DNA of 64,000 nucleotides from Streptomyces sp. RKAG290 (GCF_023701695.1 NZ_JAJOZC010000001.1:4277894-4341893), one strand, 5' to 3'; shown: positions 46,200 to 54,691, numbered from the stretch's first letter. The notes: generated by a model not told the origin, from the letters alone. Program-made: numbers and translations.

Positions 46200-47362
46200 C
46201 CGACCACGCTGAGCTGACCGCCGCCTTCACCGAGCTGTACGGGACCGCGCCCGAGGGGATCTGGGCGGCACCCGGCCGGGTCAACCTGATCGGCGAGTAC
46301 ACCGACTTCAACGGCGGCTTCGTGATGCCGCTCGCGCTGCCGCAGACCGCGCGGGCCGCCGTCGCCCGCCGCACCGACGGCCAGCTGCGGCTGCACTCCA
46401 CCGACGTGCCGGGCGGTGTCGTCCAGCTCGCCGTCGAGGAGCTCGCCCCGCACTCGGGCCACGGCTGGGCCGCCTACCCGGCCGGGGTCGTCTGGGCGCT
46501 GCGCGAGGCCGGCCACCAGGTCACCGGCGCCGACATCCAGCTGACCTCCACCGTCCCCACCGGCGCCGGGCTCTCCTCGTCCGCCGCCCTCGAAGTGGTC
46601 ACCGCACTCGCGCTGAACGACCTGTTCGGGCTCGGCCTCACCGCGGCCGAGCTGGCGGTCCTGGCCCAGCGCGCGGAGAACGCGTTCGTCGGCGTCCCCT
46701 GCGGCGTCATGGACCAGATGGCCTCGGCCTGCTGCACCGAGGGCCACGCCCTGCACCTGGACACCAGCGACCTCACCACCCGCCAGGTCCCCTTCGACCT
46801 GGCCGCCCACGGCCTGCAGCTCCTCGTCGTCGACACCCGGGTCAAGCACGCGCTGGGCGACGGCGCGTACGCGGAGCGGCGCGCGGGCTGCGAGGAGGGC
46901 GCCCGGGTACTCGGCCTGCGTATCCTGCGTGAGCTCCCCTACGAGGGGCTGGCCGCCGCGCTCGACACGCTGGCCGAGGCCGGCGCGGACGAGTCCGTCG
47001 TGCGCTATGTACGCCATGTGGTCAGCGACAACCAGCGGGTCGAGCAGGTCATCGCACTGCTCGACGCCGGTGAGGTGCGCGCGGCCGGACCGGTACTCAC
47101 GGCGGGGCACACCTCGCTCCGGGACGATCTGCGGGTCTCCTGCGTGGAGCTGGACCTGGTGGTCGCCACGGCGAACGCCGCGGGTGCGCTCGGTGCGCGG
47201 ATGACGGGCGGCGGTTTCGGCGGCTCGGCGATCGTGCTGGTGGAGGAGGCGCAGGCGGACACGGTCACCAAGTCCGTGCTGGAGGCGTTCACCTCGGCCG
47301 GCTACGCGGCCCCGGGCGTCTTCCCCGCGGTCCCGTCGGCAGGGGCGCGCAGGCTCGCCTGA
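46196..47362 (+). CDS. galK: Galactokinase
   Basis: A 388-residue GHMP kinase making galactose-1-phosphate. Seen: galactose signature [24 protein letters not shown] loop [17 protein letters not shown], and [15 protein letters not shown] near the C terminus. The catalytic Asp is in [12 protein letters not shown] 46196 overlaps the galE stop. Its 3' end overlaps the tail of the converging acetyltransferase gene by 61 bases. Confidence 0.95.
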   Translation: MTDHAELTAAFTELYGTAPEGIWAAPGRVNLIGEYTDFNGGFVMPLALPQTARAAVARRTDGQLRLHSTDVPGGVVQLAVEELAPHSGHGWAAYPAGVVWALREAGHQVTGADIQLTSTVPTGAGLSSSAALEVVTALALNDLFGLGLTAAELAVLAQRAENAFVGVPCGVMDQMASACCTEGHALHLDTSDLTTRQVPFDLAAHGLQLLVVDTRVKHALGDGAYAERRAGCEEGARVLGLRILRELPYEGLAAALDTLAEAGADESVVRYVRHVVSDNQRVEQVIALLDAGEVRAAGPVLTAGHTSLRDDLRVSCVELDLVVATANAAGALGARMTGGGFGGSAIVLVEEAQADTVTKSVLEAFTSAGYAAPGVFPAVPSAGARRLA

Positions 47363-47823
47363 CCGGCCGGCCGGGACGTCCTGCCGAGCTGCTTGGTGAG
47401 GGTGAACTCGGTGACGCCCGGCGGGTAGTCCGCCACCTGCCCGACCACTTCGTAACCCCGCTTCCGGTAGAAGTCCGGGGCCTGGAACTCCCAGGTCTCC
47501 AGCCGGGAGCGGGTGCAGTCCCGGTCCGCGAGGGCTACCCGTTCCGCCTCGGCGAGCAGTCGCGAGCCGAGGCCGGAGCCGCGGTGGCGGGCGTCGACCC
47601 AGAGCAGATCCACATGGAGCCAGTGCGCCCAGGTGCGGCCGGTCAGGCCGCCGGCGATCCCGCCCGCCCCGTCCAGCGCCCAGACCTCCAGCGGGACCTC
47701 GTGTGCGGCCGGCGTATCGCGCAGCGCGCGGATCTCCGGGGAACCCGCGGTGTTGTCGTCACGCAGCCGACGGCCCAGCAGAATACGACGTTCTTTGTCT
47801 ACTTCTGTCTCAAGACGGAACAT
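47302..47823 (-). CDS. GNAT-family N-acetyltransferase
   Basis: A 173-residue GNAT protein that moves acetyl from acetyl-CoA to an unknown amine. Seen: the WLHVDLLWVDARHRGSGLGS acetyl-CoA loop (R/Q-x-x-G-x-G/A), RLLAEAERVALADRDC, and ETWEFQAPDFYRKRGYEVVG as motif B. The core ends at about residue 145 (FTLTKQLG), and an extra 28-residue tail runs antisense into galK. ATG 47823 (MFRLETEV) is the first reasonable start. Convergent with galK. Confidence 0.85.
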   Translation of the reverse strand: MFRLETEVDKERRILLGRRLRDDNTAGSPEIRALRDTPAAHEVPLEVWALDGAGGIAGGLTGRTWAHWLHVDLLWVDARHRGSGLGSRLLAEAERVALADRDCTRSRLETWEFQAPDFYRKRGYEVVGQVADYPPGVTEFTLTKQLGRTSRPAGQASLRAPADGTAGKTPGAA

Positions 47824-47902
47824 GAACAACACCCTAGGACCGGCCGGACGGTCAGTTCTGCGAATCACCTTCCGCTCCGGGCCACCGCCCGTACGCTGAT
47901 GC

Positions 47903-47928
47903 TCAGCACCGGTGGGGGCCGGTGCTGA
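47903..47928. other. Perfect 10-bp hairpin upstream of the second response regulator
   Basis: TCAGCACCGG pairs with CCGGTGCTGA around a TGGGGG loop within the 282-base divergent spacer (47824-48105). No T tract follows. It may be an operator or a leader structure; nothing else is recognisable in the spacer. Confidence 0.4.
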
Positions 47929-48105
47929 TTCAGGGGTACGAGACAGCCGGGTGCGACGCCCGGGCGGGGTGGCAGTCGGTGCACGGCGGCGGCCGTGGCA
48001 CTGCGGTCCAACTCCCCGTTCCGGGCGTCGTACCCGTGCCGGTCCGTCCCTGCCGGGGGGTCGCACGCTACGGGGCGCCCCAGAACACGCAGCGTGGGGG
48101 TACCT

Positions 48106-48912
48106 GTGGTCCGTATCCGGGTTCTCGTGGTCGACGACCACCGCATTTTCGCCGAGTCGCTCGCCGCGGCGCTCGCGGCCGAGCCGGACGTGGACGTGGC
48201 GGCGGCGGGCAGCGGCCCGGCAGCCCTGCGCTGTCTGGAGCGCGCGGCCGCCGAGGGACGCGGCTACGACGTGATGCTGGTCGACGCCGAACTGGGCATC
48301 CTGGCCCCGACGGGGGGCCGCAGGGCCTTGGGTCCGGTGCCCGCTCCGCGCACCGGGGAGGGCGGTCAGGTCGTCGACGGGATCTCGCTGGTCGCCGGGG
48401 TCCGTGCCGCCCGGCCGTCGGTCCGTACGGTGGTGCTCGCCGAGAAGGACGACCCGCGCCGGGCCGCGCTCGCGCTCCAGGCGGGGGCCGGCGGCTGGGT
48501 CGCCAAGGACTGCTCGCTGCAGCGGCTGCTGGCGGTCATCCGGGGCGTGCTGCGCGACGAGACACATCTGCCCGCAGCCCTGCTCACCGGCGTGCTGCGG
48601 GAGCTGATGGCGGAACGCAAGCACCGCAGCGAGAGCGAGGAGCTCGTCGAGTCACTGACGCCGCGCGAGCGCGAGGTGCTGCGCTGCATGGTGGCGGGGC
48701 TGGGGCGCAAGGCGGTGGCGGAGCGGCTCTTCCTCTCCCCGCACACGGTGCGTACGCACATGCAGAACGTACTGGGCAAGCTGGGCGTGCACTCGACGCT
48801 GGCGGCTGTCGCGCTGGCGAGGCGGGCCGGGGTCGGCCCCGCTGATCCGGCGGCGCCCCGCGACCCTTCGCTAACCGGGGATGTTGTCGAACGGGGCAGT
48901 CAACTGGCGTAG
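48106..48912 (+). CDS. Orphan LuxR-type response regulator with insertion in the receiver
   Basis: A 268-residue NarL/LuxR-type regulator. VLVVDDHRIFAESL starts the receiver, the phospho-acceptor Asp is present (YDVMLVDAELG) and so is the Lys (WVAKDCS), but the switch Thr is Ala (VVLAEKD). An insertion of about 35 Gly/Pro-rich residues (GILAPTGGRRALGPVPAP and on) follows the Asp. The HTH is LTPREREVLRCMVAGLGRKA with LSPHTVRTHMQNVLGKLGV. GTG 48106 follows GGGGG five bases earlier; longer starts lack support. No kinase is adjacent. Its last 42 bases overlap the converging marR. Confidence 0.88.
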   Translation: MVRIRVLVVDDHRIFAESLAAALAAEPDVDVAAAGSGPAALRCLERAAAEGRGYDVMLVDAELGILAPTGGRRALGPVPAPRTGEGGQVVDGISLVAGVRAARPSVRTVVLAEKDDPRRAALALQAGAGGWVAKDCSLQRLLAVIRGVLRDETHLPAALLTGVLRELMAERKHRSESEELVESLTPREREVLRCMVAGLGRKAVAERLFLSPHTVRTHMQNVLGKLGVHSTLAAVALARRAGVGPADPAAPRDPSLTGDVVERGSQLA

Positions 48913-49368
48913 CAGTCCGGCCAGTTCGCCGCGCTGATGGCGGGAGAGCTCGCCGAGGATGGCGCGCTCCTGGGCCAGCAGGCCGGCCAGTGACTGGTCG
49001 GCCTTGTCGCGCCCCTCGGCGGTGAGCCGGACCAGTACGCCACGGCGGTCGCTCGGGTCGGGGAGCCGCTCGACGAGGTTCTTCTTGGTCAGCCGGTCGA
49101 TGCGGTTCGTCATGGTGCCCGAGGTGACCAGGGTCTGGGTGAGCAGCTGGCCGGGGGAGAGCTGGTACGGATCGCCCGCGCGCCGCAGCGACGTGAGCAC
49201 GTCGAATTCCCACGGCTCCAGATTGTGCTCGGAGAAGGCGATCCTGCGGGCCCGGTCGAGATGGCGGGCCAGGCGGGAGACGCGGCTGAGGACCTCGAGT
49301 GGTTCCACGTCGAGGTCGGGGCGCTCTCGGCGCCATGCAGCGACCAGTCGGTCGACCTCGTCCTCCAT
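48871..49368 (-). CDS. MarR-family regulator
   Basis: A 165-residue winged-helix repressor. Seen: NLEPWEFDVLTSLRRAGDPY, the recognition helix LVTSGTMTNRIDRLTKKNLV and the wing RLPDPSDRRGVLVRLT. No conserved redox Cys of the OhrR type is present. ATG 49368 (MEDEVDRL) has no clear Shine-Dalgarno sequence and may be leaderless. It is divergent from the methyltransferase, with palindromic sites between them, so it very likely represses itself and the methyltransferase-VOC pair. Its end overlaps the second response regulator gene tail to tail. Confidence 0.88.
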   Translation of the reverse strand: MEDEVDRLVAAWRRERPDLDVEPLEVLSRVSRLARHLDRARRIAFSEHNLEPWEFDVLTSLRRAGDPYQLSPGQLLTQTLVTSGTMTNRIDRLTKKNLVERLPDPSDRRGVLVRLTAEGRDKADQSLAGLLAQERAILGELSRHQRGELAGLLRQLTAPFDNIPG

Positions 49369-49403
49369 GTGGATCAGTGTAGAGGGTCTGTCGACATGAA
49401 GTC

Positions 49404-49432
49404 TCTTGAATTCGAGTGTCTTGACATCAAGA
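49404..49432. promoter_or_regulatory. MarR-type operators
   Basis: TCTTGA-CA-TCAAGA (49419-49432) is a perfect palindrome, and TCTTGA-AT-TCGAGT (49404-49417) is an imperfect copy 15 bases earlier. They lie in the 89-base divergent spacer between marR and the methyltransferase, overlapping both expected promoters. Confidence 0.7.
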
Positions 49433-49457
49433 TACTTTCTGGCTGATCCTGGACGGC

Positions 49458-50255
49458 ATGACCGCACCCACCTGGGATCCGCAGCAGTACCTGCGTCACG
49501 CGGACCATCGCACCCGTCCCTTCCACGATCTGCTGGCCCGCATCCCCGAGCTCCCGGGTGCCCCCGCCCCCCGGATCGCCGACCTCGGCTGCGGAGCGGG
49601 CAACGTCACAGCCCTGCTCGCCGAGCGCTGGCCCGGGGCCCGCATCACCGGCTACGACAACTCCCCGCAGATGCTGGAGCGGGCCCGCTCCCACGCCACC
49701 GCCCTGCTGGACTTCGCCGAGGCCGACGCCGCGACCTGGACGCCCGCCGGGAGTCACGACCTGATCGTCTCCAACGCCCTGCTCCAGTGGGTCCCCCGCC
49801 ACGCCGACCGCTTCCCCGACTGGCTGGACGCCCTCAGCCCCGGCGGCATCTTCGCCCTCCAGGTCCCCGGCAACTTCGACCAGCCAAGCCACGCCCTGAT
49901 GCGCGAACTCGCCGAGTCCCCGCGCTGGCGCTCCCGGCTGGGCGGCCGCCTGCGCCACGCCGGCGCGGTACTGAGCCCCGCCGCCTACCTGGACCGCCTC
50001 ACCGCTCCCGGCCGCACGGCCGACGTCTGGGAGACCACCTACCTCCACCTCCTGTCCGGCGAGGACGCCGTCCTGGATTGGGTGAAGGGCACCGGGCTGC
50101 GCCCCGTCCTCACCGCCCTCGCCGACGACGAGGAGGCGCGTGACGCCTTCCTTGCCGAGTACCGCGATCTGCTGCGCGCCGTTTACCCCGCGGGCCCGCA
50201 CGGTACGGTCTTCCCGTTCCGCCGCATCTTCGCCGTGACCCGCAGGGAGAAGTGA
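49458..50255 (+). CDS. tam: Trans-aconitate 2-methyltransferase-like SAM methyltransferase
   Basis: A 265-residue class I methyltransferase. Seen: the Tam N terminus WDPQQYLRHADHRTRPFHDLL, SAM motif I IADLGCGAGNVTALL, GYDNSPQMLERAR, ADAATWTP and LIVSNALLQWVPRH. Tam methylates trans-aconitate, an inhibitor of aconitase; the Streptomyces proteins keep these motifs closely. ATG 49458 lies behind the MarR sites. The VOC gene follows in a TGATG overlap. Confidence 0.9.
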   Translation: MTAPTWDPQQYLRHADHRTRPFHDLLARIPELPGAPAPRIADLGCGAGNVTALLAERWPGARITGYDNSPQMLERARSHATALLDFAEADAATWTPAGSHDLIVSNALLQWVPRHADRFPDWLDALSPGGIFALQVPGNFDQPSHALMRELAESPRWRSRLGGRLRHAGAVLSPAAYLDRLTAPGRTADVWETTYLHLLSGEDAVLDWVKGTGLRPVLTALADDEEARDAFLAEYRDLLRAVYPAGPHGTVFPFRRIFAVTRREK

Positions 50256-50620
50256 TGATCGCCGCAGTCGACCATGTCCAGCTGGCCGCCCCCGAGGGCT
50301 CGGAGGAGGCGCTGCGCGCCTACTACGTGGACACCCTCGGCATGACGGAACTCCGCAAGCCCCCGGTCCTGGCCGCCCGCGGCGGATGTTGGTTCCAGGC
50401 GGGCCCGGTCCAGCTGCACCTGGGCATCGAGGCGGACTTCCGCCCGGCCCGCAAGGCCCATCCGGGCCTGCGCGTGGCGGGCATCGAGGCCTACGCGGCC
50501 CGGCTGGCCGAGCACGGCGCGGAGGTGAAGTGGGACGAGGAACTTCCGGGCCACCGCCGCTTCTTCAGCCACGACCCGGTGGGCAACCGGCTGGAGTTCC
50601 TGGAACCGGACGCCGGCTGA
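50255..50620 (+). CDS. VOC/glyoxalase-family protein
   Basis: A 121-residue single-unit VOC protein: DHVQLAAPEGSEEALRAYYV at the start and FFSHDPVGNRLEFLEPD at the end, with possible metal ligands His9 and the Glu of LEFLE. The family includes glyoxalases, dioxygenases and resistance proteins, and the substrate here is unknown. ATG 50255 shares its A with the stop of the methyltransferase and has GGGAG ahead, so it belongs to the MarR-controlled operon. Confidence 0.87.
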   Translation: MIAAVDHVQLAAPEGSEEALRAYYVDTLGMTELRKPPVLAARGGCWFQAGPVQLHLGIEADFRPARKAHPGLRVAGIEAYAARLAEHGAEVKWDEELPGHRRFFSHDPVGNRLEFLEPDAG

Positions 50621-50639
50621 GCGGCCGCGCCGCACGCGG

Positions 50640-50676
50640 GAGCGCCCTGCCCCGGAGATCCGGGGACAGGGCGCTC
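50640..50676. terminator. Bidirectional terminator
   Basis: A 10-bp outer stem (50640-50649 with 50667-50676) continued by CCCCGG/CCGGGG with one bulged A and an AGAT loop, between the converging VOC and FG-GAP genes. Confidence 0.75.
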
Positions 50677-50693
50677 GTGGTCCGGCGGGACGC

Positions 50694-52448
50694 TCAGTAC
50701 ATGTTGTTGTAGATGTCCCAGCCGTAGCCGATCTTCACGCGCTTGGCGATCGTGCCGGTGCCGGTGGACGTGTAGCGGTACACGTCACCCTTGCCGTCGA
50801 CGCCGAGCAGGTCGGCCTTGCCGTCACCGTCGATGTCACCCGGTGCGGAGAACTTCTTGTAGGTGTTGAAGCCGGTGCCGATCTTCACCCGTGCCTTGAA
50901 GGGCGTGGTGGCGCTGCCCGTGCCCTTGTACAGGTAGAGCGTGCCGCCGGAGGTGCGGGCCACCACGTCGGACAGGCCGTCGCCGTTGAGGTCACCCGCG
51001 CCGACGAGCTTGTTGTACGTGTTGAAGCCGTAGCCGACCTTGAGCTTGGTCGCGAAGCCGGTGCCGAGCCCGTTGCCCTTGTACAGGTACAGGTTGCCCT
51101 TGGTGTCGCGCGCCAGCAGGTCGCCCTTGCCGTCGCCGCTCAGGTCGCCGGGACCGGTGAGGCTGTTGTAGACCTGCCAGCCGCTGCCGATGTAGTTCGC
51201 CCCGACGTAGAGCTGGCCCTTGTACAGCTGGACGAGGTCGGCCCAGCCGTCGTTGTCCAGCGAGGAGGCGAGCGACAGCGTCACCTGGTTCCAGCTGCTG
51301 TCCGAGCTGCTGGACTGGCGGGGGAAGAGCTGCCCGTTGTTCCTGGCCTGGTACCAGTAGATGCGCCCACCGGTGGTCCGGGCCTCGACCTCGTGCTTGC
51401 CGAAGTCCGGGTTGCCGCCCGCGCCGACGAACAGGGCCGCCGCGTTCCATCCGGTGCCGCCGGTCGTCCGCGGCTCGAAGGTGCCGTAGCCGGTGGACAG
51501 GTAGGTGTAGACGTCGCCGCCCGGCTTGCGGGCGACGATGTCGCTGAGCCCGTCGCCGTCGACGTCGTCGACACCGACGAGCTGGTTGTAGATGTCGAAG
51601 CCGTAGCCGGTCTTGACGCGTGCCTTGAAGGGCTTCGCGAGGTCGCCCGTGCCGGCGTAGAGGTAGAGGTCACCGGCGGGCGTCCGGGCGAAGACATCGC
51701 CGATGCCGTCGCCGTTCACGTCGTTGGCGCCCACGATCTGGTCGTACGAGCCCCAGCCGTAGCCCACCTTCACACCGGCCGCGAAGGGCGCCGTGTCGAC
51801 CTTGCCGGTGGACCGGTAGGCGTAGAGGTCGCCCGAGGGGGTGCGCGCCAGCAGGTCGCCGCGGCCGTCCCCGTCCAGGTCGCCGGGGGCGACGACCTTG
51901 TTGTACTTCTGCCAGCCGGTGCCGGACCAGGTCGCGTAACCGGTGCTGTCCGCGCCCCAGCTCTGGTAGAGCGAGAGCTTGCCCGTCGCCGACAGCGTGA
52001 GGAAGTCGGGCATCCCGCCGCCGTCGAGGTCGCCCGGCGCGATGATGTCCTTGGGCATCTCGTACTGGTCGTTGCTGTTGATCGTGTACTGGTGAGCGCC
52101 CGACGAGTCGGCCATCACCCACAGGTTGCCGTCCAGGCCCCGGTACATCGTGTCGCTGTAACCGTCGCCGTTCACGTCGAGGCGCGGCCTGGCGGGAACG
52201 ACCGCCGCCTTCGCGCCCGCGACGGCCGCCGCGCGCGACTTCTTCGCGGCACGCTTCGGCAGGACGAGGGTCGGCTGGGCGCCGGCCGCGGGAGAGACCC
52301 GCGGTGCGGTGCCGTGCGGCGCGGGCGCCGCGCCATCGGCCGAGGCCGGAGCGGCCAGCAGCATGCCGGCCGAGAGAACGAGTGCGGTGCAGGCCGCGAG
52401 CCGGCGTGCGCGCGTGGCGCGTGCGGGCATGGCGCGGCCGGGTTCCAC
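50694..52448 (-). CDS. Secreted FG-GAP/VCBS repeat protein
   Basis: An exported protein of about 584 residues. A signal peptide (RRLAACTALVLSAGMLLAAP, cleaved near ASA) is followed by an Ala/Lys-rich linker and then a beta-propeller made of some nine calcium-binding D-x-[DNS]-G-D-G loops (DVNGDGYSD, DLDGDGRGD, DVNGDGIGD, DVDGDGLSD, DIDGDGKAD) with repeated KVGYGW.TYNKLVG blades. No catalytic domain is seen; such proteins bind sugars or surfaces. The start is uncertain: TTG 52457, GTG 52448 and ATG 52430 are all in frame; 52448 is chosen as a compromise with the G6 run upstream. Confidence 0.85.
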   Translation of the reverse strand: MEPGRAMPARATRARRLAACTALVLSAGMLLAAPASADGAAPAPHGTAPRVSPAAGAQPTLVLPKRAAKKSRAAAVAGAKAAVVPARPRLDVNGDGYSDTMYRGLDGNLWVMADSSGAHQYTINSNDQYEMPKDIIAPGDLDGGGMPDFLTLSATGKLSLYQSWGADSTGYATWSGTGWQKYNKVVAPGDLDGDGRGDLLARTPSGDLYAYRSTGKVDTAPFAAGVKVGYGWGSYDQIVGANDVNGDGIGDVFARTPAGDLYLYAGTGDLAKPFKARVKTGYGFDIYNQLVGVDDVDGDGLSDIVARKPGGDVYTYLSTGYGTFEPRTTGGTGWNAAALFVGAGGNPDFGKHEVEARTTGGRIYWYQARNNGQLFPRQSSSSDSSWNQVTLSLASSLDNDGWADLVQLYKGQLYVGANYIGSGWQVYNSLTGPGDLSGDGKGDLLARDTKGNLYLYKGNGLGTGFATKLKVGYGFNTYNKLVGAGDLNGDGLSDVVARTSGGTLYLYKGTGSATTPFKARVKIGTGFNTYKKFSAPGDIDGDGKADLLGVDGKGDVYRYTSTGTGTIAKRVKIGYGWDIYNNMY

Positions 52449-52538
52449 AGAAGACAAAGCCCCCCAGGGGTAAGTGGTGGAACCGGGAGAAACGCATTCA
52501 CAGGTGCATCACATGCAGGGTGAAAGGTTCCCGGGATG

Positions 52539-52561
52539 GTCACAGACTCTACAACTGTGAC
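52539..52561. promoter_or_regulatory. Inverted repeat upstream of the FG-GAP gene
   Basis: GTCACAG (52539-52545) and CTGTGAC (52555-52561), a 7-bp inverted repeat with a 9-base AT-rich spacer, about 90 bases ahead of the gene. Candidate operator or promoter element. Confidence 0.4.
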
Positions 52562-52640
52562 TCACGGGACTGAAGTGGTTTAGCGCTGGATCATGTTTCG
52601 GCTTGGACACGCCCGGACCCGGCCCCCGCCGCCCCACCAC

Positions 52641-53327
52641 TCAGTTCTTGCGGTGCCCTATCAGCCGCGGCTTCGACTCCAGGTTCTCCAGGCCGTGCCA
52701 CGCGAGATTCACCAGATGCGCCGCGACCTCGGCCTTCTGCGGCTTGCGGGCGTTCACCCACCACTGGCCCGTCAGCGCCACCATGCCGACCAGCGCCTGC
52801 GCGTACAGCGGGGCCAGCTTCGCATCGAAGCCCCGGGCCTTGAACTCCAGTCCCAGGATGTCCTCGACCTGCGTGGCGATGTCGCTGATGAGCGAGGCGA
52901 ACGTGCCCGTCGACTGGGCGACCGGCGAGTCCCGGACCAGGATGCGGAAACCGTCCGTGGACGTCTCGATGTAGTCCAGCAGCGCGAACGCCGCCTGCTC
53001 CAGCAGCTCCCGCGGGTGACCCGCGGTCAGGGCGCTGGTCACCATGTCCAGGAGCTGACGCATCTCCCGGTCCACCACCACGGCGTACAGCCCCTCCTTG
53101 CCGCCGAAGTGCTCGTAGACAACCGGCTTGGAGACCCCGGCGCGCGCCGCGATCTCCTCCACCGATGTGCCCTCGAAACCCTTGTCGGCAAAGAGGGTGC
53201 GACCGATGTCCAGCAGTTGCTCGCGGCGTTCCTTACCGGTCATCCGCACACGCCGGACTCGCCGGGTGGAGGGTGCACGGCTGTTCTCGCTGCTTGCGCT
53301 TCCGTCGGTCGCCACGTCGTCAATCAT
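52641..53327 (-). CDS. TetR-family regulator of the desaturase operon
   Basis: A 228-residue TetR repressor. After a 28-residue Ser/Arg-rich leader comes the DNA-binding domain with MTGKERREQLLDIGRTLFAD and recognition helix ARAGVSKPVVYEHFGGKEGL. The C-terminal domain (TetR_C_33-like) contains ALVGMVALTGQWWVNARKPQ. The start ATG 53327 overlaps the stop of the desaturase gene (ATGA), so the repressor is the second gene of the operon and probably senses fatty acyl compounds and shuts off the desaturase. The product is inferred to bind the twin sites at 54391-54417. Confidence 0.88.
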   Translation of the reverse strand: MIDDVATDGSASSENSRAPSTRRVRRVRMTGKERREQLLDIGRTLFADKGFEGTSVEEIAARAGVSKPVVYEHFGGKEGLYAVVVDREMRQLLDMVTSALTAGHPRELLEQAAFALLDYIETSTDGFRILVRDSPVAQSTGTFASLISDIATQVEDILGLEFKARGFDAKLAPLYAQALVGMVALTGQWWVNARKPQKAEVAAHLVNLAWHGLENLESKPRLIGHRKN

Positions 53328-54298
53328 GCCGCGTCGGCCTCCGCCGAGTGGCGCCGGGACTCGATACGGGCGGCGTCGGGCCAGCGCACGTCGGTCGCCC
53401 AGCCCAGCTGCTCGAACCAGCGGATCAGCCGGGCACTCGAGTCGATCTGCCCCTTCATCACACCGTGCCGCGCACTCGTCGGGTCGGCGTGGTGCAGGTT
53501 GTGCCAGGACTCACCGCACGACAGGACCGCCAGCCACCACACGTTGCCCGACTTGTCGCGGGACTTGAAGGGGCGCTTGCCGGCCGCGTGGCAGATGGAG
53601 TTGATCGACCAGGTCACGTGGTGCAGCAGGGCCACCCGGACCAGGGAGCCCCAGAAGAACGCCGTCGCCGCACCCCACCACGACATCGTGACCAGACCGC
53701 CGACCAGCGGCGGGATCGCCAGCGAGAGGATCGTGAAGGCGAGGAAGTGACGGGAGATCCCGCGGATCGCCGGATCCCTGATCAGATCCGGGGCGTACTT
53801 CTGCTGCGGCGTCCGCTCCTCGTCGAACATCCAGGCGATGTGCGCCCACCACAGGCCCTTCATCAGGGCCGGCAGCGTCTCGCCGAAACGCCACGGCGAA
53901 TGCGGGTCGCCCTCGGCGTCCGAGAAGCGGTGGTGCCTGCGGTGGTCGGCCACCCAGCGCACCACGGGACCTTCCACGGCGAGCGAACCGGCCACGGCCA
54001 GGGCGATGCGGAGGGGGCGCTTCGCCTTGAACGAACCATGGGTGAAGTAGCGGTGGAAGCCGATCGTGATGCCGTGGCAGCCGATGTAGTACATCGCCAC
54101 CAGCAGACCGAGATCGAGCCAGCTCACACCGCGGCCCCAGGCCAGCGGCACCGCCGCGACCAGGGCCACGAACGGCACGACGATGAACAGCAGGAGCGCG
54201 ATCTGCTCGATCGACCGCTTGTTGTCCCCGCCGAGCGTGGCGGAGGGGGGACCGTCGGCCGCCGGAGCGGCCTCGATCACGTCGGGGCTGGTCTTCAT
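53324..54298 (-). CDS. Acyl-CoA (delta-9 type) fatty-acid desaturase
   Basis: A 324-residue membrane di-iron enzyme that introduces a cis double bond into acyl chains. The three His boxes are present: HRYFTH, HRRHH and HNLHH (in ESWHNLHHADP). TM pairs are IEQIALLLFIVVPFVALVAA and WLDLGLLVAMYYIGCHGI, and a second pair is near FLAFTILSLAIPPLVGGLV. ATG 54298 is chosen because the upstream frame runs antisense through ppc. It is co-transcribed with the downstream tetR by an ATGA overlap. Role: membrane fluidity. Confidence 0.92.
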   Translation of the reverse strand: MKTSPDVIEAAPAADGPPSATLGGDNKRSIEQIALLLFIVVPFVALVAAVPLAWGRGVSWLDLGLLVAMYYIGCHGITIGFHRYFTHGSFKAKRPLRIALAVAGSLAVEGPVVRWVADHRRHHRFSDAEGDPHSPWRFGETLPALMKGLWWAHIAWMFDEERTPQQKYAPDLIRDPAIRGISRHFLAFTILSLAIPPLVGGLVTMSWWGAATAFFWGSLVRVALLHHVTWSINSICHAAGKRPFKSRDKSGNVWWLAVLSCGESWHNLHHADPTSARHGVMKGQIDSSARLIRWFEQLGWATDVRWPDAARIESRRHSAEADAA

Positions 54299-54344
54299 GG
54301 GGAGTCCCCTGGGGAGTGAGAGCACGACGGACAGACAGGTCCTG

Positions 54345-54376
54345 CCGCCCGGATCGCACCGAGCCGATCCGGGCGG
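54345..54376 (-). other. Leader hairpin of the desaturase operon
   Basis: CCGCCCGGATCG (54345-54356) pairs perfectly with CGATCCGGGCGG (54365-54376) around an 8-base loop. It lies 47 bases upstream of the desaturase start, inside its likely leader RNA. Confidence 0.5.
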
Positions 54377-54390
54377 GAGCACCTGGGGGC

Positions 54391-54417
54391 TACGCGTGCG
54401 TAACCTACGGCGTCGTA
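54391..54417. promoter_or_regulatory. Twin TetR operators TACG-N4-CGTA
   Basis: TACGCGTGCGTA (54391-54402) and TACGGCGTCGTA (54406-54417) are two 12-bp sites with the same TACG/CGTA arms, 15 bases centre to centre. Location ahead of a desaturase-tetR operon makes the TetR protein the natural binder. Confidence 0.7.
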
Positions 54418-54691
54418 AGTATGGCAGCGCGGAGGCCCGCCACAAGGGGGAGAAGCCGACCGGGCACAGAGTGGCGGCATACGGGGTAGGGGACATGGCG
54501 CGTACCCCGGACGTACCCACCGTGAACACGGAACACCTTCCGGGGCGCGAACAGCACCGACGGCACGGACACCTATCCTGGAGAGGTCGGACAGCGCGGT
54601 CCGCACTCTGCTTTCCCGGGGGTGGCGTGGCACCCGCTGCCAGCCGTGGGCCCCGGATCCCGTGCTCAACCACTGCAAGGAGCCGCACACT

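Larger units (their letters stand above)
54299..54691. promoter_or_regulatory. Divergent regulatory region of desaturase and ppc
   Basis: A 393-base stretch without a gene. It contains, in order, a 12-bp hairpin in the desaturase leader (54345-54376), twin TACG-N4-CGTA palindromes (54391-54417) near the desaturase promoter, and on the ppc side a TATCCT -10-like hexamer near 54572. The AAGGAG of ppc is at 54677-54682. Nothing further is recognisable between 54420 and 54560. Confidence 0.6.
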
